Assembly (NCBI GenBank): GCA_002127295.1
Contig: NFUV01000002.1
Location: 1,116,001 to 1,180,000 of the forward strand
From: Chitinophagaceae bacterium IBVUCB2
Lineage (GTDB): Bacteria > Bacteroidota > Bacteroidia > Chitinophagales > Chitinophagaceae
Length of the DNA: 64,000 nt
Direction: 5' to 3'
This document shows, piece after piece, positions 8,432-18,600 of this stretch; positions within the stretch are counted from its first letter, which is position 1, and each line of letters opens with the position of its first letter. Under the pieces are notes generated by a model. That model searched no databases and was not told the DNA's origin. It saw only the letters and a program-made list of their open reading frames with translations. The position numbers were made by a program, and so were the translations under genes.

Positions 8432-9861
8432 TATAATTTATTGTTGACGATAAAGCCTAATAATGTTCCTTGTGTACAATGGGTTGCTTTCACAATCACA
8501 TAGTCACCTTTGGTTAATTGATAATCTTCTTTTGGGAAAACAAATACTTTGCCGTGAGAACTTCTTCCTACCCAATCGGTATTACTTTTCTTACTATCAC
8601 CTTCTATTAGAATTTTAAATATTTTGCCTATGTCCTTTAGATTACTTTCAAGAGACAGTTTATTCTGCATTTGAACAACTTCATGTAATCTTCTTTTTTT
8701 TGTTTCGAGTGGTACATCATCTTTATACCGTCGTTGTGCTAATGTACCCGGTCTCTCAGAATAGAAATACATATATGCATAATCATATTTTGCATACTCC
8801 ATTATACTAAGCGTATCCTGGTGATCTGCTTCTTCTTCAGTACAAAAACCGGTAATAATATCTGCGGTAATGCCACAGTCGGGAATAATTTGTTTGATCC
8901 TGTCCACTTTTGCCATATACCATTCTCTTGTATAGGTGCGGTTCATTAACTGAAGCACTCTTGATGAACCACTTTGAACAGGAAGGTGTATATGGTTACA
9001 AATATTCTCATGCTTTGCAATCGTATGTAATACCTCGTCAGTAATATCTTTTGGATGGGAGGTAGAAAAGCGAACTCTTAATGAAGGAGATATCAATGCA
9101 ACATTTTCAAGTAGCATGGCAAACGTTATTGATGAATCTTTCAGCTCATCAAAGTAATAGTAACTGTCTACGTTTTGACCGAGCAATGTTACCTCTTTAT
9201 ATCCTTTCTGAAAAAGATCTGTGCATTCGGCAATAATGCTTTCTGCACTGCGGCTTCTTTCCCTTCCTCTTGTAAGTGGTACTACACAGAAAGAACACAT
9301 ATTATTACAACCCCGCATGATACTCACAAAAGCACTAATTCCATTGCTGTTTAATCGTACAGGAGAAATATCTGCATAGGTTTCATCTCGACTTAATAAA
9401 ACGTTGACTGCTTTTTGTCCACTTTCTGCTTCCATTACCAATGCAGGTAATGAACGATATGCATCAGGGCCAACGACAATATCAACCAGCTTTTCTTCTT
9501 CTAATAATTTTGACTTCAACCGCTCTGCCATACATCCCAGCAAGCCTATCAACATTCCTTTCTTAGCTCTCTTCAACAGTTTAAATTCAGTAAGTCGTTT
9601 ACGAACCGTTAGCTCAGCTTTTTCCCGGATAGAGCAGGTATTGATAAAGATCAAATCGGCTTCTTCAAGGTTGCGGGTAGCACCAAAGCCTTCTTTATTT
9701 AATATAGAAGCTACCACCTCGCTGTCTGCAAAGTTCATTGCACAACCATAGCTTTCGATGTAAAATCGTTTTTTAAATAATTGGGAATCGTTGGAAACGG
9801 GTGAAAAAGCCTCTCCCTGTCTTCCTTCGTCCTGCGCCTTATCCGACACGTAATCAAGCAT
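8431..9861 (-). CDS. miaB: tRNA-2-methylthio-N6-dimethylallyladenosine synthase MiaB
   Basis: A 476-residue radical SAM methylthiotransferase. The N-terminal UPF0004 domain starts [16 protein letters not shown] with the first cluster cysteine, with further cysteines in [11 protein letters not shown] and LGCMAERL. The radical-SAM motif [18 protein letters not shown] binds the second 4Fe-4S cluster. A TRAM domain ends the protein ([14 protein letters not shown]). It converts i6A37 to ms2i6A37 in tRNAs. First gene of the miaB, sigma-54 activator, lptE, TPR-like, secG operon; a perfect -7 box lies 21 bases upstream. Confidence 0.95.
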   Translation of the reverse strand: MLDYVSDKAQDEGRQGEAFSPVSNDSQLFKKRFYIESYGCAMNFADSEVVASILNKEGFGATRNLEEADLIFINTCSIREKAELTVRKRLTEFKLLKRAKKGMLIGLLGCMAERLKSKLLEEEKLVDIVVGPDAYRSLPALVMEAESGQKAVNVLLSRDETYADISPVRLNSNGISAFVSIMRGCNNMCSFCVVPLTRGRERSRSAESIIAECTDLFQKGYKEVTLLGQNVDSYYYFDELKDSSITFAMLLENVALISPSLRVRFSTSHPKDITDEVLHTIAKHENICNHIHLPVQSGSSRVLQLMNRTYTREWYMAKVDRIKQIIPDCGITADIITGFCTEEEADHQDTLSIMEYAKYDYAYMYFYSERPGTLAQRRYKDDVPLETKKRRLHEVVQMQNKLSLESNLKDIGKIFKILIEGDSKKSNTDWVGRSSHGKVFVFPKEDYQLTKGDYVIVKATHCTQGTLLGFIVNNKL

Positions 9862-9882
9862 TCTTCTTTAAAATTTGGAGGA

Positions 9883-9890
9883 CAAATATA
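9883..9890 (-). promoter_or_regulatory. Putative -7 element of the miaB operon
   Basis: TATATTTG on the minus strand is an exact match to the Bacteroidota -7 consensus TAnnTTTG. It would start transcription close to 9876 and give a 5' leader of roughly 15 bases. No convincing -33 TTG is seen at the usual spacing. Confidence 0.5.
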
Positions 9891-10001
9891 CCTAAAAACT
9901 CCAAGATTATGACAGTATGTCAGCGAAAGATGAATGATTGGCCAACAACTGTTTGTGATTACCATTGCTCCAAAAGTTTTTAAACCAGAGCAGGTTAAAA
10001 C

Positions 10002-10009
10002 TATCTTTG
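10002..10009 (+). promoter_or_regulatory. Putative -7 element of the beta-barrel receptor gene
   Basis: TATCTTTG matches TAnnTTTG exactly and ends only nine bases before the ATG at 10019 (15 before the second ATG at 10025), so the message would have almost no 5' leader. Confidence 0.45.
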
Positions 10010-10018
10010 AGCGTCTAA

Positions 10019-12436
10019 ATGCCAATGCTTAAAAGAGTCTCCACCACTTTAACAGCCCTGTTGTTTTTTATTTGTGCAATTGCTCAAGAGAAACCTGCAT
10101 CGGGTTTATTGACCGGTAATGTGATGGATGAAAAGAAAAAAGCTCTCGAAGGTGCCACCGTACAATTAATTTCCTTAGCAGATACAGTTAAAAGAAAATC
10201 GGCTGTTACGGATAAAACCGGGCAATTCACTTTTCAAAATGTAGACTTCGGGCATTATAAATTATCCATTACTTATATCGGACTTCAGCCTCTTACTATC
10301 GATAGTATTCACTTCAGGATGGAACGATTCGATTTCAATCTTGCGGATATCACATTAATGCCCCGCACAACCGATAACCTGGAAACGGTAGTTATATATG
10401 CCGAAAAACCATTGATAGAATCGAAAGAGGGGAACATTACTTTTAATGCTGGCGAATCCGCAATAGCTGCTGGTAGTAATGCAAGTGATCTATTGACCAA
10501 TGTTCCACTTGTTGGAAAAGACCCGGACGGAAAAATTACCGTAAGAGGGAAGGAACCTAAAATATTGATTGATGATAAACCTGTTGAATTAAATCTCCAG
10601 CAGTTGCAGGATTTATTAGAATCAATGCCCGGCAGCTCCATAGATAAAATTGAAGTGATGACAAATCCTCCTCCGCAATATGCGAATGAGCAGGGCGGAG
10701 TAATTAATATCGTTACTAAAAAAGGAAAAGTTGGAATAAGCGGCAGGGTTTCCATTACTGCAGGTACAAGAGGCGAGGCTACAGTGAATGGTAGCTTTAC
10801 TTATCGTAAACAAGGTCTGGCGATAAACATTAATGCCGGTGGCGGATATAATGAGTTTGAAGGCAATGGGTATTCCATCCGTAATAATATTTATAAAGAT
10901 TCCTCCAATTTCTTTAATACCACAAACAACTATACCAATAAAAGTGTGCGGCCAAACTTCAGAGCAAATATTGATTACGATATTAATAAGACGAACACCA
11001 TCAACCTCGTATTGAATTATAACCAGAACAGCTTTGACAATACTAATAATACCGAATATCAGAATATCAATCGCTTTGATGAACTGTGGAAGCTGAGCAG
11101 GAGACAAGTGCAAAGTGAAGGCGATAATTATAGTCCCAATCTCAATTTAAGTTATACCTGGAAAAGAAAACTGGGTGAAACGCTAAGGATAATTACCGGT
11201 TATAGTTTTTCTTCCAACCAGAATGATCGTTTATTTTACCAGCAGTTTTTTAATCCTGATTTTACTCCTAATGGTATGGATTCAATGCAACAGCAATTGA
11301 ATAATACCAAGATCAATAACTACAGTGTTCGTGTTAACTATGATAAAATGCTGGACAATAAAAAGACATTTTTGTCATTAGGTACAGCACTGAACCGAAA
11401 CAATAATCATGTTATTGTAAATGCCACTTACAAAAAGAAACCGGAAGGAACGATGGAGAAATTGGAATTGCTGAGTAATGATTTCTGGTTTCATCAAACT
11501 GTTAGCAATCTTCGGGCATCTGTTAAGCAAATACTCGGAAAAGATTTCAGTTTTACCGCCGGAACTTCTGTAGAAAGAACAGATATATGGTTTGAGTTAT
11601 TGAAAGAAAGCCGGGATGTCAGGAATGATTATTTTACCTGGTTGCCATTTGCCAATATCAATAAAACGTGGAGGGATAAACTAAATCTTACCCTGGCTTA
11701 TCGCCGTAGTATCCGCAGACCGGGCATCGGCGAATTAAATCCTACGATTGATTTTTCTGATCCTTACAATATTCGTTTTGGTAATGAAAAACTGGAAGCA
11801 TCCACTGCACATAATTTTGATTTTATTGCCGGAAGAACGAAGCCCAAGTATTATGTAAATATTGGTGTTGGTTATAACAGTGTGCAGGATATTTTTAGCC
11901 AGGTTCGCACATTGTTACCCGAAGGAAAAACACAGGTTACCTGGGAAAATATAAGTGGTCGTAAAGAATATGAAGTTAGTAGCTGGAACGGGGTTACTAT
12001 CACTAAAAAATTAAAAGTGAATCTTAGTGCCAGCTACACCTATAGTAAATACAGTGCCTTTGATATCACCGTTCGTAAATTCCGGAATGGAGGTTCATTT
12101 ACTTCTAATATTAATTCAAGTTTTACCCCGACTGACTTGTGGAATGTTACCGCTGGTTTCAATGTTAATCGTTTTGGCAATCCACAGGGCTTTGCCCGAT
12201 GGAATACGAGCATGAATATGGGTTTGCAAAAGAAATTCTTTAATAAGAAAATGACGGTAACGATCAACGTAATTGATCCTTTTGTCAACCAGCAGCGTAG
12301 GATATTTACGTATGGCACTAATTTCAACCTCGAAAGTTATAGCATCACACAAACCAGAAACTTTAGGTTGAGCCTTGCATATAATCTTACCAAGACGCCC
12401 AAGAAAAAACCAGTAGTGCTTCCCAAAATGAAATAG
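10019..12436 (+). CDS. Outer-membrane beta-barrel / TonB-dependent receptor family protein with carboxypeptidase-like N-terminal domain
   Basis: An 805-residue protein. A signal peptide (to about IAQEKP) is followed by a carboxypeptidase-regulatory-like domain (LLTGNVMDEKKKALEGATVQL), a plug-like region (GKDPDGKITVRGKEPKILID, then IDKIEVMTNPPPQYANEQGG) and a beta-barrel of alternating aromatic strands to the C-terminus. The plug signature PPQYANEQGGVINIVTKKGK and the barrel fit the OMP_b-brl_3 subgroup of TonB-dependent receptor-like proteins, which lacks a classic SusC signature. Substrate cannot be predicted; no SusD neighbour. Monocistronic, with a terminator directly after. Confidence 0.82.
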   Translation: MPMLKRVSTTLTALLFFICAIAQEKPASGLLTGNVMDEKKKALEGATVQLISLADTVKRKSAVTDKTGQFTFQNVDFGHYKLSITYIGLQPLTIDSIHFRMERFDFNLADITLMPRTTDNLETVVIYAEKPLIESKEGNITFNAGESAIAAGSNASDLLTNVPLVGKDPDGKITVRGKEPKILIDDKPVELNLQQLQDLLESMPGSSIDKIEVMTNPPPQYANEQGGVINIVTKKGKVGISGRVSITAGTRGEATVNGSFTYRKQGLAININAGGGYNEFEGNGYSIRNNIYKDSSNFFNTTNNYTNKSVRPNFRANIDYDINKTNTINLVLNYNQNSFDNTNNTEYQNINRFDELWKLSRRQVQSEGDNYSPNLNLSYTWKRKLGETLRIITGYSFSSNQNDRLFYQQFFNPDFTPNGMDSMQQQLNNTKINNYSVRVNYDKMLDNKKTFLSLGTALNRNNNHVIVNATYKKKPEGTMEKLELLSNDFWFHQTVSNLRASVKQILGKDFSFTAGTSVERTDIWFELLKESRDVRNDYFTWLPFANINKTWRDKLNLTLAYRRSIRRPGIGELNPTIDFSDPYNIRFGNEKLEASTAHNFDFIAGRTKPKYYVNIGVGYNSVQDIFSQVRTLLPEGKTQVTWENISGRKEYEVSSWNGVTITKKLKVNLSASYTYSKYSAFDITVRKFRNGGSFTSNINSSFTPTDLWNVTAGFNVNRFGNPQGFARWNTSMNMGLQKKFFNKKMTVTINVIDPFVNQQRRIFTYGTNFNLESYSITQTRNFRLSLAYNLTKTPKKKPVVLPKMK

Positions 12437-12450
12437 CATTCCTTGTTTTT

Positions 12451-12476
12451 AAAATACCTACTAATGGGTATTTTTT
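12451..12476 (+). terminator. Rho-independent terminator after the beta-barrel receptor gene
   Basis: Stem AAAATACC (12451-12458) with GGTATTTT (12467-12474), eight-base loop, ending in a T-run; starts 15 bases after the stop codon. The stem is AT-rich but perfect. Confidence 0.65.
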
Positions 12477-12669
12477 GTATTCAGCCCCTAAAAAAATATT
12501 CTTCTTCATTTCTTCTTGCTATCTTCAAAATATATCTCCTTTTGAAACAAAAATGTTACTCAGCAACAAGGGGAAGTTGCCCATCCCATCTCTGAAAACA
12601 ATCCAATCCGGAAGACCTGTTTAAGGTTATTAGCAAATACATTGTGGTAGTTAGAATGGCTTAAATATT

Positions 12670-15612
12670 ATGCATTATATGCAAAGCAGATCGTTATTTC
12701 TGGTATTGGCTTTATGTACTTTTTCCCCCGAGGTTCAGTCTCAATCCTGGCAACTTTACCGGGATCATGCTGATTCCTTTCGGGTACAAAAAAATACCGA
12801 TAGTGCCATTCAATATTATACACTCTCCAGGCAAATTATACCCAAAGACTCTCTCTACACAGATTCTTATATTCAATTACTGACCAATCTTGCCAACCTT
12901 TTTTATTTTAGTAAAAGTCAATATGCCGGTGCTGAACCTTTTTACCTGGAAGCGAGGGAGGTTATCAAGCAAAAACTTGGTATCTCCAATAACACTTATG
13001 CGGCGAATGCAAATCTTCTGGGGCAGATTTATTACCAGCTTCGGCAATACAACAAAGCAGAGAAGTATTATTTAGAAGGAATGGAAATTTGGGAAGGCCT
13101 TCATACTAAGAAAAGTAATCAGTATGCAGGTAGCTGTAATATGTTGGGAATTTTATACAATGATAGCGGGCAATTTGAAAAAGCTATTTCACAACATTTA
13201 GAGGCCCGAGCCATCCGGGAACAATTATTTACAAAAGAACATGATGCGTATGCGCAAAGTTGCAATAACCTGGCAGCTATTTACTGGAATTTAGGGCAAT
13301 ATGATAATGCCGAACCTTTGGCACTTGAAGCCAAAGAAATAAGAGGGAGGGTAAAAGGGATTCCGAAATTTAAATATGCGATCAGTTGTGTAAACCTTGC
13401 TAATATTTACCGGGATATGGGTAAATACCAGCAGGCGGAGCCATTGTATATTGAAGCAAGAAAAGTAAGAGAAGAAGCATTTACCAAACAGCATGATGAA
13501 TATGCACTTAGTTGTACCATCCTTGCCGATCTCTATTATTTCATGAAGCAATACGATAAAGCAGAACCACTTTATCTCGAAGCAAAAGAAATAAGACAAA
13601 AAATATCTTCAAATGGACACTATTATGCACAAAGTTGCAGTGATCTTTCGCAGTTGTATAGAGAAATGGGAAAGTATGGTGAAGCAGAGTCGCTTGCAAT
13701 AGAAGCAGGAAAAATATTTGAAGGCTTCGGAGCAGCCGTTGAAGCAGATATAGCCATTAATAAAAATAGTCTTGGTTCGCTGTATTTTATTACTGGTAAA
13801 TTCGATATGGCAGAAAAATTTCTATTAGAAGCAAGAAATCTATGGCAAAAGAATCTTGGTGAACAACATCCTTTTTATACCAGTAATACTTTAAGCCTGG
13901 CAAAAGTATATTGGGGAGACAATAAAATTGAAAAGGCAAATGAATTATATGTAAAAGCATTTGACGCACAAAATGCGCAGGCAGCCCGGATGTTCTCCTT
14001 TACTTCAGAGGATGAAAAACAATTGTACCTGGATAATATAGCGGGAGCAGAAGGCGAATACTATTCTTTTTATTTTGATAAGTTTAATAATGGTAACAAA
14101 GGCCAGCCCTATTTGATTTCCCTTTTGCGCAGAAACCAGATTCTTTCTTCATCAAAGCAAATTCATCAAATCATATATAACAGTGGAGATACTGCACTTT
14201 CAAAGAAGTATGATGACTGGATCGAATTAAAAAAGCAAATAGCAGCACTTTATTCCAGGGTTGACGAAGTGCCTACAGGTCATTTAAAGAATATAACAGA
14301 AAAGGCATCGGTGTTGGAAAAAGAGTTGGTACGCAATTCTGTTGCTTTCCAAAAAACACAGCAGGTATCGATTGACTGGAAAGCAATACAACAAAAATTA
14401 AAACCTTCGGAAGCTAGTATTGAATTTATTGAGTTCAATTATTTTGACGGACGCCGGCAGACAGACAGTACTTATTATGCGGCACTCGTTTTAAGAAAAG
14501 ATATAGAAGAACCAATATCTGTTATGTTGTTTGAAAAAAAGCAATTAGAAAATTTGCTTACTAAAACTGCCGATGGTCAAAGTATCAATTCATTTTATAC
14601 AAGAGGACTTAAAATCGGGAAAGACAGTTCCCTTTCTCAATTGTCGTATAATACTGTTTGGAAACCATTGGAAGAAAAATTAAAAGGAATAACAAAAATA
14701 TATTTTGCACCGGCAGGTTTATTACATCGCATTGCTTTTGCGGCATTGCCTGTTGATAAGTCTTCAGTCTTAAGTGACAAATACCAATTAGTGCAACTCT
14801 CAACCACTGCAATGGTGGCAGAACAAGAACCGGGCTATGTAAAACAAACTGATAAAATATATTTATTCGGAGGAATTCAATATGTAACAGATACAACAGC
14901 TATACAACCTATTGTTGAATCAGGCAGTGTGGCCAGGAGAAGTGGATTTAATTATTTACCCGGCACTGCAAAAGAAGTAATAGGAATTGAAAAGGCAGGG
15001 CGGCTTAAAAGATTTTCGCCAACTGTTGTACAGGGGCTTGCAGCCAAAGAAAATATAGTTAAAAACTTAACCGGGAAGCAATCGCCAAAAATATTACATA
15101 TTGCCACCCATGGTTTTTTCTTCGACGATCCGGAGAAAAAGAAACGGGGTGAAACTGCTGATAGTTCAACAGGAGGAAAAGTATTTCAGCAATCCGGTAA
15201 CTCATTATTTCGTTCGGGTCTTTTGTTTGCGAGTGCAAATGATGCCTGGAAGGGAAAGCAAATAACGGGTACCGATGATGGCATTCTCACGGCTTACGAA
15301 GTATCTAATCTTTATTTACCCAATACAAGCCTTGTAGTACTCAGTGCTTGCGAAACAGCATTGGGTGATATTAAAGGAAGCGAAGGTGTATACGGTTTGC
15401 AGCGATCTTTTAAAATGGCGGGTGTAAAACATTTGGTAATGAGTTTATGGAAAGTGCCGGATGCAGAAACAGCAGAGTTCATGCAATTGTTTTATAAAAA
15501 TATGTTTGAAGGAAAAGCAATTTCTACCGCATTTTATACAGCACAAAGTTTAATGAGAGATAAATATAGAAAGGAACCATATAAATGGGCAGCATGGGTA
15601 TTAGTGAAGTGA
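12670..15612 (+). CDS. Exported TPR-repeat protein with C-terminal CHAT (caspase-like) domain
   Basis: A 980-residue protein. A signal peptide covers about residues 1-25 (SLFLVLALCTFSPEVQSQS). Roughly ten Kinesin-light-chain-like tetratricopeptide units follow to about residue 430, each with the pattern YAxSCxNLAxLYxxxGxYxxAEPLYLEAKEIR. A linker with coiled-coil character precedes the CHAT domain (about 700-980). Both residues of the caspase-type dyad are present: His814 in HIATHGFF and Cys894 in LSACETALG, so the peptidase is probably active. The protein should act in the periplasm or at the surface. The giant T9SS protein gene begins 29 bases later, so the two are very likely cotranscribed. 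Substrate unknown. Confidence 0.85.
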   Translation: MHYMQSRSLFLVLALCTFSPEVQSQSWQLYRDHADSFRVQKNTDSAIQYYTLSRQIIPKDSLYTDSYIQLLTNLANLFYFSKSQYAGAEPFYLEAREVIKQKLGISNNTYAANANLLGQIYYQLRQYNKAEKYYLEGMEIWEGLHTKKSNQYAGSCNMLGILYNDSGQFEKAISQHLEARAIREQLFTKEHDAYAQSCNNLAAIYWNLGQYDNAEPLALEAKEIRGRVKGIPKFKYAISCVNLANIYRDMGKYQQAEPLYIEARKVREEAFTKQHDEYALSCTILADLYYFMKQYDKAEPLYLEAKEIRQKISSNGHYYAQSCSDLSQLYREMGKYGEAESLAIEAGKIFEGFGAAVEADIAINKNSLGSLYFITGKFDMAEKFLLEARNLWQKNLGEQHPFYTSNTLSLAKVYWGDNKIEKANELYVKAFDAQNAQAARMFSFTSEDEKQLYLDNIAGAEGEYYSFYFDKFNNGNKGQPYLISLLRRNQILSSSKQIHQIIYNSGDTALSKKYDDWIELKKQIAALYSRVDEVPTGHLKNITEKASVLEKELVRNSVAFQKTQQVSIDWKAIQQKLKPSEASIEFIEFNYFDGRRQTDSTYYAALVLRKDIEEPISVMLFEKKQLENLLTKTADGQSINSFYTRGLKIGKDSSLSQLSYNTVWKPLEEKLKGITKIYFAPAGLLHRIAFAALPVDKSSVLSDKYQLVQLSTTAMVAEQEPGYVKQTDKIYLFGGIQYVTDTTAIQPIVESGSVARRSGFNYLPGTAKEVIGIEKAGRLKRFSPTVVQGLAAKENIVKNLTGKQSPKILHIATHGFFFDDPEKKKRGETADSSTGGKVFQQSGNSLFRSGLLFASANDAWKGKQITGTDDGILTAYEVSNLYLPNTSLVVLSACETALGDIKGSEGVYGLQRSFKMAGVKHLVMSLWKVPDAETAEFMQLFYKNMFEGKAISTAFYTAQSLMRDKYRKEPYKWAAWVLVK

Positions 15613-15641
15613 AAATTTTTTAGACGAACCAAACCACCACA

Positions 15642-18600
15642 ATGCAAAAAATCATATTTTTTTTAGGGTTATTGTTGTTAATAGCATTGCATAGCTTTAG
15701 CCAGCAAAATGAGTGGACATGGATGAAAGGGGATAATTCACCAACATTTGCAGATAGTGCAGCGGCAGTTTATGGTCCCTTAGGAATTCCAGGAAGTGGC
15801 TTTAGGCCTGGGGGAAGGCCTAATGCAACTATGTGGTCGGATGCCAGTGGAAATGTTTGGTTGTTTGGTGGAAGTGGAACTATAGATGGATCTAGTTATG
15901 GGAATTTAAACGATCTATGGAAATATAATCCTTCAACAAATGAATGGACTTGGGTAAAGGGAGACAATTTGCTTAATGTTTCAGGCATTTATAATAATTC
16001 AAATCTATTATTAAATAAACCCGGAGCAAGATATGGTGCTGTTGGATGGGTGGATGCTGCTGGCAATTTCTGGCTTTTTGGTGGTTATGGCATAGGTAGT
16101 ACAACCACTGAAGGTCGCTTAAATGATTTATGGAGATATACAATTTCTACTAATACATGGACTTTTATAAAAGGCGATGTTATACCCGAGGCTATAGGGG
16201 TGTATACAAATGCAAACTTACTGCTTGTTAAACCAGGGGGAAGGATAGGTGCCACAGGTTGGAGGGAAGGAGGAAGCCTTTGGTTATTTGGTGGTACCGG
16301 AAAAGCGAGTACAACCATTAATGGTTCACTTAATGATTTATGGAGATATACAATAGCAACTAATACCTGGACTTTTATAAAAGGAAATAATACGGTAGAA
16401 ACAGCAGGAGTATATACTGGAACAGCTTCATCACTTAAACCAGGAAGTAGATCTGGTGCGACAAGTTGGGTAGATGCTAGCGGGAAAGCATGGCTTTTCG
16501 GTGGCAGTGGAAATGCTGCTACAATAGCAAATGGAAATCTCAATGATTTATGGAGTTTTGATCCGATTACTTCGAATTGGACCTGGGTTAAAGGGGATAA
16601 TACAAGAAATAGGATTGGCATATATGGTACGATTACACAGCCTGATTTAACAAATAAACCTGGCTCAAGATCCTATGCAGTTGGATGGGCAGATTCCGCT
16701 GGGGATCTCTGGTTATTTGGAGGTAGCGGGTTAGGAAATAATTTTGGAGAAAGCGGGTGGTTAAATGATTTATGGAAGTATAATAAAGCAACAAATACAT
16801 GGACATGGATGAATGGATTTAATACTGCTGACGATTATGGCGTATATGGAACCCAGGGAATTGCTGGAAATAATGTTACCCCCGGTTCAAAATATTCTGC
16901 TGTTGCCTGTAAAGATGCGAGTGGTAATTTTTGGTTATATGGGGGCATTGGTTATGGTTATGCACCAGGATCCACTTTTGTATATTTAAACGAATTATGG
17001 AAGTTTAATCCTGTTGCTAATGAATGGACATGGGCTAGACATAATAATTTACAGGAGGCATTTTATACTTCTCGATACGGAATACAAGGAATAACTGACA
17101 TATTAAATAAACCGGGTGGTAGAAGTGGTGCCTCTAATTGGACGGATCTCAATGGAAGCTTTTGGTTATTTGGAGGATATGGCAGAGGGAGTAGGAATTA
17201 CGGAAATTTAAATGATTTATGGAAATATGCTCCTGCTACTAACAACTGGGTTTGGATGAAAGGAGATTCTACAATAGCACAGTTGGGTATATATGGACAA
17301 ATAGGGCAACCGGCTACATCCAACAAGCCGGGAAGCCGAAATAATGCACATACTTGGAAGGATAATAATGGAGACTTGTGGTTGTTCGGAGGTTTTGGAT
17401 TTGGAAATTCTGCTGAAGGAGTCTTAAGCGACTTATGGAAGTATTCGATTTCTAATAATATGTGGACATGGATGAAAGGTGATAGTTCAGTATACAATGC
17501 AGGCATTTATAATCAGTCTGCAGCTCAAAACAAACCGGGCGGACGTAATGGAGGAGTAACTTGGACAGATGCTACAGGAAATTTTTGGTTATTTGGTGGA
17601 TACGGATATGGAAGTAGTCCAGTTACAGATGGCCGTTTAAATGATCTATGGAAATACACCCCGGGTTCAAATGAATGGGTATTTATAAAGGGAAATGATA
17701 TTCCGAATTTGCCAGGGAATTATGGCACACAGGGTCTATCTAACTTAACCAATAACCCTGGGAGCCGAAACGGAGGAGTAGCATGGGTAGACGGGAATGG
17801 TGCATTCTGGTTGTTTGGAGGTGAAGGCTATTCATCTTCAAATTATGGGGAACTTAATGATCTCTGGAAATATAATCCCACTAATAATGAATGGGTATGG
17901 ATTAAGGGGAATAATATTGCTAATATAGAAGGTTCATATGGAACAATAAGTATTCCTTCAATCAATAATAAACCCGGAGCTCGAGCAGGTTCATCTTCTT
18001 GGGTTGATGCAAGTAATAATCTCTGGCTTCAAGGGGGATTTGGAAAAGCCTCTTCAAATTTTAGTTCTTCTGGTCAGCTGGATGATCTTTGGAAATACAA
18101 TATTCAAAATAATGTATGGACATGGATAAAAGGCAATGATTCACCGGGGAATAATGGCGAATATGGTAGTCAAGGTACTTCTAATCCTGCTAATAGGCCA
18201 GGTGGTAGGCATTATTCAGCATCATGGAAAAATACGGGAACTCAATTATGGTTGTTTGGTGGATATGGTTATGGAAGTAGCAGTCCGGAGACACAGCTTA
18301 ATGATCTGTGGAAATATGAATTACCGTGTTCGGGAGAAATTATACTAAGTCCGATATCAGGAATAATTTGTTTTGATGGTAACCCAGTTACGCTTACAGC
18401 AAGTGGTGGAGCAGCTCCATATACATGGTATAAAGATGGTGTTATAATTCCAGGACAATCTGGCCCAACCTATACTCCAACAACTATAGGCTCCTATTAT
18501 GTAAAAGGAAATGTAGGTACTTGTACAGATGTTTATTCTAATGAAGTTTTATTCCAATCACCTTCTGTTGAACCATCTCTTGGGGGTAATGGGGTATACT

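Noticed and set aside
9400-10025. Open frames opposite miaB and upstream of it
   Set aside because: They have no recognisable domains, poor composition and lie across a well-supported gene or its promoter; they are shadows.
12437-12669. Possible small RNA or gene in the 233-base gap before the CHAT gene
   Set aside because: Beyond the terminator at its left end I see no coding frame, strong hairpin or promoter match; it probably just holds the leader of the CHAT operon.
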